A DNA stretch of 9,739 bases, taken from positions 1 to 9,739 of the forward strand of contig JACXUE010000043.1 of assembly GCA_014764075.1 (NCBI GenBank), read 5' to 3'. Below are positions 6,451-9,739 of the stretch, one piece after another (the first letter of the stretch is position 1; each line of letters starts with the position of its first letter). Position numbers and translations under genes: made by a program. Under the pieces are notes generated by a model. It saw only the letters and a list, made by a program, of their open reading frames with translations. It was not told the origin of the DNA and did not search any database. Source of the DNA: Sulfuricurvum sp. (lineage in GTDB: Bacteria; Campylobacterota; Campylobacteria; Campylobacterales; Sulfurimonadaceae).

Positions 6451-8106
6451 ATGGCTCAACCCAAACCGATAGGACAACTCCTCCAAGAACTCGGCTTTAT
6501 CTCCTCAGAACAAGTCGATGTGGCACTGGATGTCCAAAAAGTCAATCCCAAATTTTTCGGTGAGATTCTTGTTGATCTCGATTTTATCACCCCCAATGAA
6601 ATCGGCGAGGCAATGGCGATCCAAAACAATCTCTCATTCGTCGATTTGGACTCGGTCACCCCCTCCAATGACGCGCTCACCCTTGTACCTCAGAATATAG
6701 CACAAACACGACTCATCCTCCCGCTGTACGTTGAGGGAGACACTCTTACCATCGCCACCCAAGATGTCAATGACCTCATGACACTCGATTATCTCCGCAA
6801 AGAGACCCGTAAGCAAATCCATTTTGTCATCGCCGACAAAAGTAAAATTGCCCGTTATACCCAAATTTATTATCATCAGCTCCAAAACCCTATCGAAACC
6901 GAAATTCGATCGATTGCCAAAAAAGCCTCTGAAAAAATCCCGATTGATGTGGTACGACTACTCGATCTCTTTTTAAATAATGCGATTAAAGACCGCACCA
7001 CCGATATCCATCTCACCCCCGAAGGGGCGGCAACCCATATCTTTTATCGAATCGACGGTGTGTTACGGCACTATTTCTCGATACCGATCGATCAGCACCA
7101 GCAGATTGTTGCACGGATTAAAATCATGGCGGAACTCGACATCGCCGAACAGCGCAAACCCCAAGACGGCGCTTTTAGTTACGACTTCCTCAATGAAAAA
7201 TTCGACCTTCGCGTCTCGACCATGCCGACCAATTTCGGAGAAAACGTCGTTATGCGTATTTTAGGACGCAACAGCTCTTTGTTTTCCCTATCGCACTTAG
7301 GATTTTCGCCGGCAAACATCCAAAAAATCGAACACTACTTTGCCAAACCCTACGGTGTTATTCTCGTGGTCGGACCGACGGGTAGCGGTAAAACGACAAC
7401 CCTGTATTCGGCATTGCGTAAAATCAACCCCCTCCAAAAAAATATCCTAACCGTCGAAGACCCGATCGAATATCGGTTCTCTTTTGTAAAACAGACGCAA
7501 GTCAACCGAAAAGCCGGCTACCTTTTCGATACAGCACTACGTTCATTTATGCGCCAAGACCCCGATGTTATGCTCGTCGGTGAGATCAGAGATGCCGAGA
7601 CGGCAGAACTCGCCGTCCGTGCTTCGATCACTGGTCACTTGGTTTTATCGACCCTTCACACCAACGACGCCATCGGTACGATCCCTCGTCTCTCCGATCT
7701 TGGAATACCCAGCTATCTCATCGGCTCGGGCCTCTTAGCCGTTATTGCCCAACGGTTAGTGCGCAAACTATGTCCTAATTGTAAAGTGTCGCGGCCGATC
7801 TCTCCCGATGAGCTTGAACGACGGCATATTCATACCCAACTGACAGCAGCCTATCCGACCGATCATGTTTACGAAGCAAAAGGGTGCCCTCAATGCCAAA
7901 ATACGGGGTATACCGGACGGATGGCGATCATCGAAATTCTCGAAGTGGATGAGGAGATCGAATCGCTCATCTCTGATAACGCTACCACACAAACTCTTCT
8001 ACGCGCAGCACGCCAAAAAGGGATGCTAAGCATGCGTGACGATGGACATATCAAAGTGTTACAAGGGCTTACTACCTTTGATGAGATCGATCGGGTTGTC
8101 CTCTAA
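6451..8106 (+). CDS. mshE: Pilus/secretion assembly ATPase, GspE/PilB class with MshEN-type N domain
   Basis: This 551-residue cytoplasmic hexameric ATPase powers prepilin assembly together with the GspF-like protein. Residues 6-58 form an MshEN-type domain: two 24-residue motifs separated by exactly five residues, ending in Q29 and Q58. A second N-terminal region reaches about 145. The catalytic part starts with VVRLLDLFLNNAIKDRTTDI and YRIDGVLRHY, then KIMAELDIAEQRKPQDG (Asp-box region). Walker A is GPTGSGKT (308-315). The Walker B/His-box region is DPDVMLVGEIRDAETAELA (from about 370) and STLHTNDA. A zinc-binding tetracysteine motif is formed by C441/C444 and C479/C482, normal for GspE/PilB and absent from retraction ATPases of the PilT type. 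AAGGGA lies 6 bases before the ATG, 12 bases after the prepilin stop. Length is usual for the family. Confidence 0.95.
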   Translation: MAQPKPIGQLLQELGFISSEQVDVALDVQKVNPKFFGEILVDLDFITPNEIGEAMAIQNNLSFVDLDSVTPSNDALTLVPQNIAQTRLILPLYVEGDTLTIATQDVNDLMTLDYLRKETRKQIHFVIADKSKIARYTQIYYHQLQNPIETEIRSIAKKASEKIPIDVVRLLDLFLNNAIKDRTTDIHLTPEGAATHIFYRIDGVLRHYFSIPIDQHQQIVARIKIMAELDIAEQRKPQDGAFSYDFLNEKFDLRVSTMPTNFGENVVMRILGRNSSLFSLSHLGFSPANIQKIEHYFAKPYGVILVVGPTGSGKTTTLYSALRKINPLQKNILTVEDPIEYRFSFVKQTQVNRKAGYLFDTALRSFMRQDPDVMLVGEIRDAETAELAVRASITGHLVLSTLHTNDAIGTIPRLSDLGIPSYLIGSGLLAVIAQRLVRKLCPNCKVSRPISPDELERRHIHTQLTAAYPTDHVYEAKGCPQCQNTGYTGRMAIIEILEVDEEIESLISDNATTQTLLRAARQKGMLSMRDDGHIKVLQGLTTFDEIDRVVL

Positions 8107-9161
8107 TGCTCTTTTTGGTTGAATATCTCGACAGTGAACGTCAACGATCATACGGTTTTTATGAAGAAGAGAGTATGAGCGATCTGCTCAAAAACCTCAC
8201 CCGTCACCGCATTATCCCCCTCTCTGTACGTCAAATTCCCGATTTTTTAACCCCCCTGCTCTCCTCAAGTCGGATTAAAATTTCTCCCGAAGAGGTGATA
8301 GAACTTATCGAAAGTCTCCATCTTGTCATCAAATCGGGTCTTCCTCTCCATTCTGGATTACTTGATATCGCCGAAGATACCAATAACCCGAGATTTAAGA
8401 AAATGCTGGTTGCGGTGGCCGAAGATATCCGTATCGGAAAATCACTCTCCAGTGCCTTTAAACCCTATGAAAAGAGTTTAGGGGCGATGATCGTCAATCT
8501 GATCCATATCGGAGAAGAGACTGGACAGCTCCAAGCAACGCTGGAGAGAGGTGCGGCGTTTTTGAAACGAACCTACGCATTGAAAAAAAAGGCGAAACAA
8601 GCCCTAATCTACCCCTCTTTTGCTTTTGCAACCGTCACTGCCGCCATGCTGGTGTGGATGCTCTACGTCCTCCCGCAAATGACCGAACTATTTAAAATGA
8701 TGGAAGTAGAACTCCCCCCTTTGACACTCTTTATTATCGCCATGTCAGAGTTCCTCACCAACTACATCGGATACCTCGCCATCGGGTTCATCCTCATCAT
8801 CGTCGGTTTTAAATTTTCTCACATGAAATACCAGAATATCAAAAACGAGGTGTTTCAAAAAGGGCTCAAAGAGGCAAGCGATGATGTCTCGCGCGGTCTT
8901 CAACTCTCCGCATCGTTCAAACGAACCGAGCTCTTTAGCCCGTTTATGCTTCGGATGATGTCAGTCGGAGAGGAATCGGGGGCTTTGGATACTCAGCTCA
9001 ACCTGATCGCCGAACATTATCACGAAAAAGTGAACTATTACGCCGAAAACATAGGCAAGGTGATCGAACCGCTCGTCTTGATCTTCGTCGGTGGTTTTAT
9101 GGCACTGATTATGGCGGGTCTCATGGGACCGATATACGATCTTATCAGCGAAATATCGTAA
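8106..9161 (+). CDS. mshG: Inner-membrane platform protein, GspF/PilC/MshG class, short form
   Basis: This 351-residue polytopic protein couples the ATPase to pilin extraction from the membrane. It has a short N-terminal region and a first T2SSF domain (about 60-165: ELIESLHLVIKSGLPLHSGL and IGEETGQL at 136). Membrane helices lie at about 168-190 and 219-238. A second domain with GEESGAL at 288 follows, then a last membrane helix near 320-343 (VIEPLVLIFVGGFMALIMAG). Usual relatives have about 400 residues, and here the second domain lacks its first helices: only about 10 residues separate helix 2 from NEVFQKGLKEASDDVSRGLQ. The frame is open throughout and the end is normal. The start overlaps the ATPase stop by one base (TAATG) and has no clear ribosome site, so translation is coupled. 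An A8 run (8583-8590) encodes Lys-Lys-Lys. Confidence 0.92.
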   Translation: MLFLVEYLDSERQRSYGFYEEESMSDLLKNLTRHRIIPLSVRQIPDFLTPLLSSSRIKISPEEVIELIESLHLVIKSGLPLHSGLLDIAEDTNNPRFKKMLVAVAEDIRIGKSLSSAFKPYEKSLGAMIVNLIHIGEETGQLQATLERGAAFLKRTYALKKKAKQALIYPSFAFATVTAAMLVWMLYVLPQMTELFKMMEVELPPLTLFIIAMSEFLTNYIGYLAIGFILIIVGFKFSHMKYQNIKNEVFQKGLKEASDDVSRGLQLSASFKRTELFSPFMLRMMSVGEESGALDTQLNLIAEHYHEKVNYYAENIGKVIEPLVLIFVGGFMALIMAGLMGPIYDLISEIS

Positions 9162-9184
9162 TCAAACCGAAATTTGCTTTTTTT
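9147..9184 (+). terminator. Possible weak hairpin and T tract after the GspF-like gene
   Basis: AGCGAAAT (9147-9154) can pair with ATTTGCT (9172-9178), leaving one bulged G and a loop of about 17 bases. It is followed by T7 (9178-9184). The stem is A/T-rich and the loop long, so at most partial termination or attenuation is expected. It partly overlaps the coding end and the upstream part of the next promoter, and the T tract may simply belong to that promoter. Confidence 0.2.
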
Positions 9185-9197
9185 ACTTTTTATCCGA

Positions 9198-9203
9198 TAT
9201 AAT
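9198..9203 (+). promoter_or_regulatory. Probable sigma70 -10 box for the second prepilin
   Basis: This is a perfect TATAAT, 27 bases before the prepilin ATG, preceded by T-rich tracts (T7 at 9178-9184 and T5 at 9187-9191). That arrangement suits Campylobacterota sigma70 promoters, which rely on T-rich upstream DNA more than on a -35 hexamer. TTGCTT at 9174-9179 is a poor -35 match at 18 bases spacing. The leader would be about 20 bases long and carry AAAGGAG. This would let the pilin be made at a different level from the assembly machine. Confidence 0.6.
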
Positions 9204-9230
9204 AGTTGAAACTTATCCAAAGGAGTCACT

Positions 9231-9739
9231 ATGCAAAGAAGAGGTTTTACCCTGATCGAACTCTCGATTGTTCTGATCATTATCGGTTTGATCATCGGCG
9301 GTGTTATGAAAGGTACCGACATGATCAACAGTTCAGAACAAAAACGTTTTTACAACACTTTTGTCAAAGGGTGGCAAGTTGCAGTCAATCAATATCGTGA
9401 TCGTACTGGTCAAATTTTGGGTGATGGAACTGCCAATGGAGGTAATGCTGCTACTACTAACGGAGTTTTTGATAATGTCAACCTATCCACGACCAATACC
9501 GTACAAACTCGTATGCGTGAGATCGGTCTTGATGTTCCAATTACTAATACATCGCCGGATGGAGGCTCATACCGCATCGAAGGTAAATATACATCTCAGA
9601 CAGTTGTAGCTGCATTACAAAGCGCTGGTGGTAGAAATGTTCTTCGATTAAATAATGTTCCAACCGATGTAGCACTCGCCGTTGATACCATGATAGATAA
9701 AACTGCAGATGCTGGTCTTGGAAACTGTAGACGTGCAGG
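9231..9739 (+). CDS. Type IV prepilin, N-terminal part (runs off right edge)
   Basis: The frame is open for 169 codons to the end of the window with no stop. It begins MQRRG then FTLIELSIVLIIIGLIIGGV, a type III prepilin signal: a basic leader, Gly before the cut, Phe as residue 1 of the mature pilin and Glu at mature position 5. The following DMINSSEQKRFYNTFVKGWQ continues the N-terminal assembly helix. A globular Gly/Asn/Thr-rich part follows (from about residue 62), with a cysteine near the edge (GNCRRA). AAAGGAG lies 6 bases before the ATG and a TATAAT box sits 27 bases upstream. With its own promoter and its place after the assembly genes it is a candidate for the major pilin (the mshA/mshB side of the Vibrio order), but it could equally be one of several minor pilins. 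The C-terminal half is not seen. Confidence 0.9.
   Translation, partial: MQRRGFTLIELSIVLIIIGLIIGGVMKGTDMINSSEQKRFYNTFVKGWQVAVNQYRDRTGQILGDGTANGGNAATTNGVFDNVNLSTTNTVQTRMREIGLDVPITNTSPDGGSYRIEGKYTSQTVVAALQSAGGRNVLRLNNVPTDVALAVDTMIDKTADAGLGNCRRA

Noticed and set aside
8583..8590. A8 run in the GspF-like gene as programmed frameshift site
   Set aside because: No alternative frame of interest follows and the zero frame continues with conserved sequence; it just encodes Lys-Lys-Lys after membrane-proximal residues.
9038..9328. Minus-strand frame spanning the end of the GspF-like gene and the start of the second prepilin
   Set aside because: It covers two well-supported plus-strand genes and their promoter, and is explained as their shadow.

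Overview
The window looks like a chromosomal segment of a Campylobacterota (Epsilonproteobacteria) member, perhaps of the Sulfuricurvum/Sulfurimonas kind. This rests on moderate G+C, dense genes with 1-22 base overlaps, AAGGAG ribosome sites, TATAAT -10 boxes without good -35 boxes, and the style of the two prepilins. The genus is a guess; the phylum is more likely than not.

Layout: positions 1-572 (minus strand) hold the first third of leuA (2-isopropylmalate synthase), which runs off the left edge. A 181-base divergent region (573-753) carries one TATAAT -10 box for each direction. From 754 to 9161 eight genes on the plus strand form a tightly packed operon for an MSHA-like type IV pilus / type II secretion-type machine: a PilM-PilN-like fusion (MshI position), a PilO/GspM-like protein (MshJ position), a PilP/GspC-like protein (MshK position), a lipoprotein secretin (MshL), a SPOR+TPR periplasmic protein (MshN position), a prepilin with a C-terminal Ig-like domain, a GspE/PilB-class ATPase with an MshEN-type N domain (MshE), and a short GspF/PilC-class platform protein (MshG). 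At 9231 a second prepilin starts behind its own TATAAT box and runs off the right edge.

How they would work together: the ATPase and the polytopic platform protein polymerise prepilins in the inner membrane. The three bitopic proteins connect that motor to the secretin, the outer-membrane exit pore. The SPOR/TPR protein probably ties the secretin to peptidoglycan. The order follows the Vibrio mshIJKL-N-EG core, but no MshM-type AAA ATPase lies between secretin and TPR protein, and an extra prepilin gene sits between the TPR and ATPase genes. No prepilin peptidase is in the window.

The points most worth checking are the Ig-domain prepilin with a G7 tract in its signal/helix region, the altered c-di-GMP motif in the ATPase, and the GspF homologue whose second domain lacks its first half. 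I saw no tRNA, rRNA, CRISPR array, insertion sequence or convincing strong terminator.
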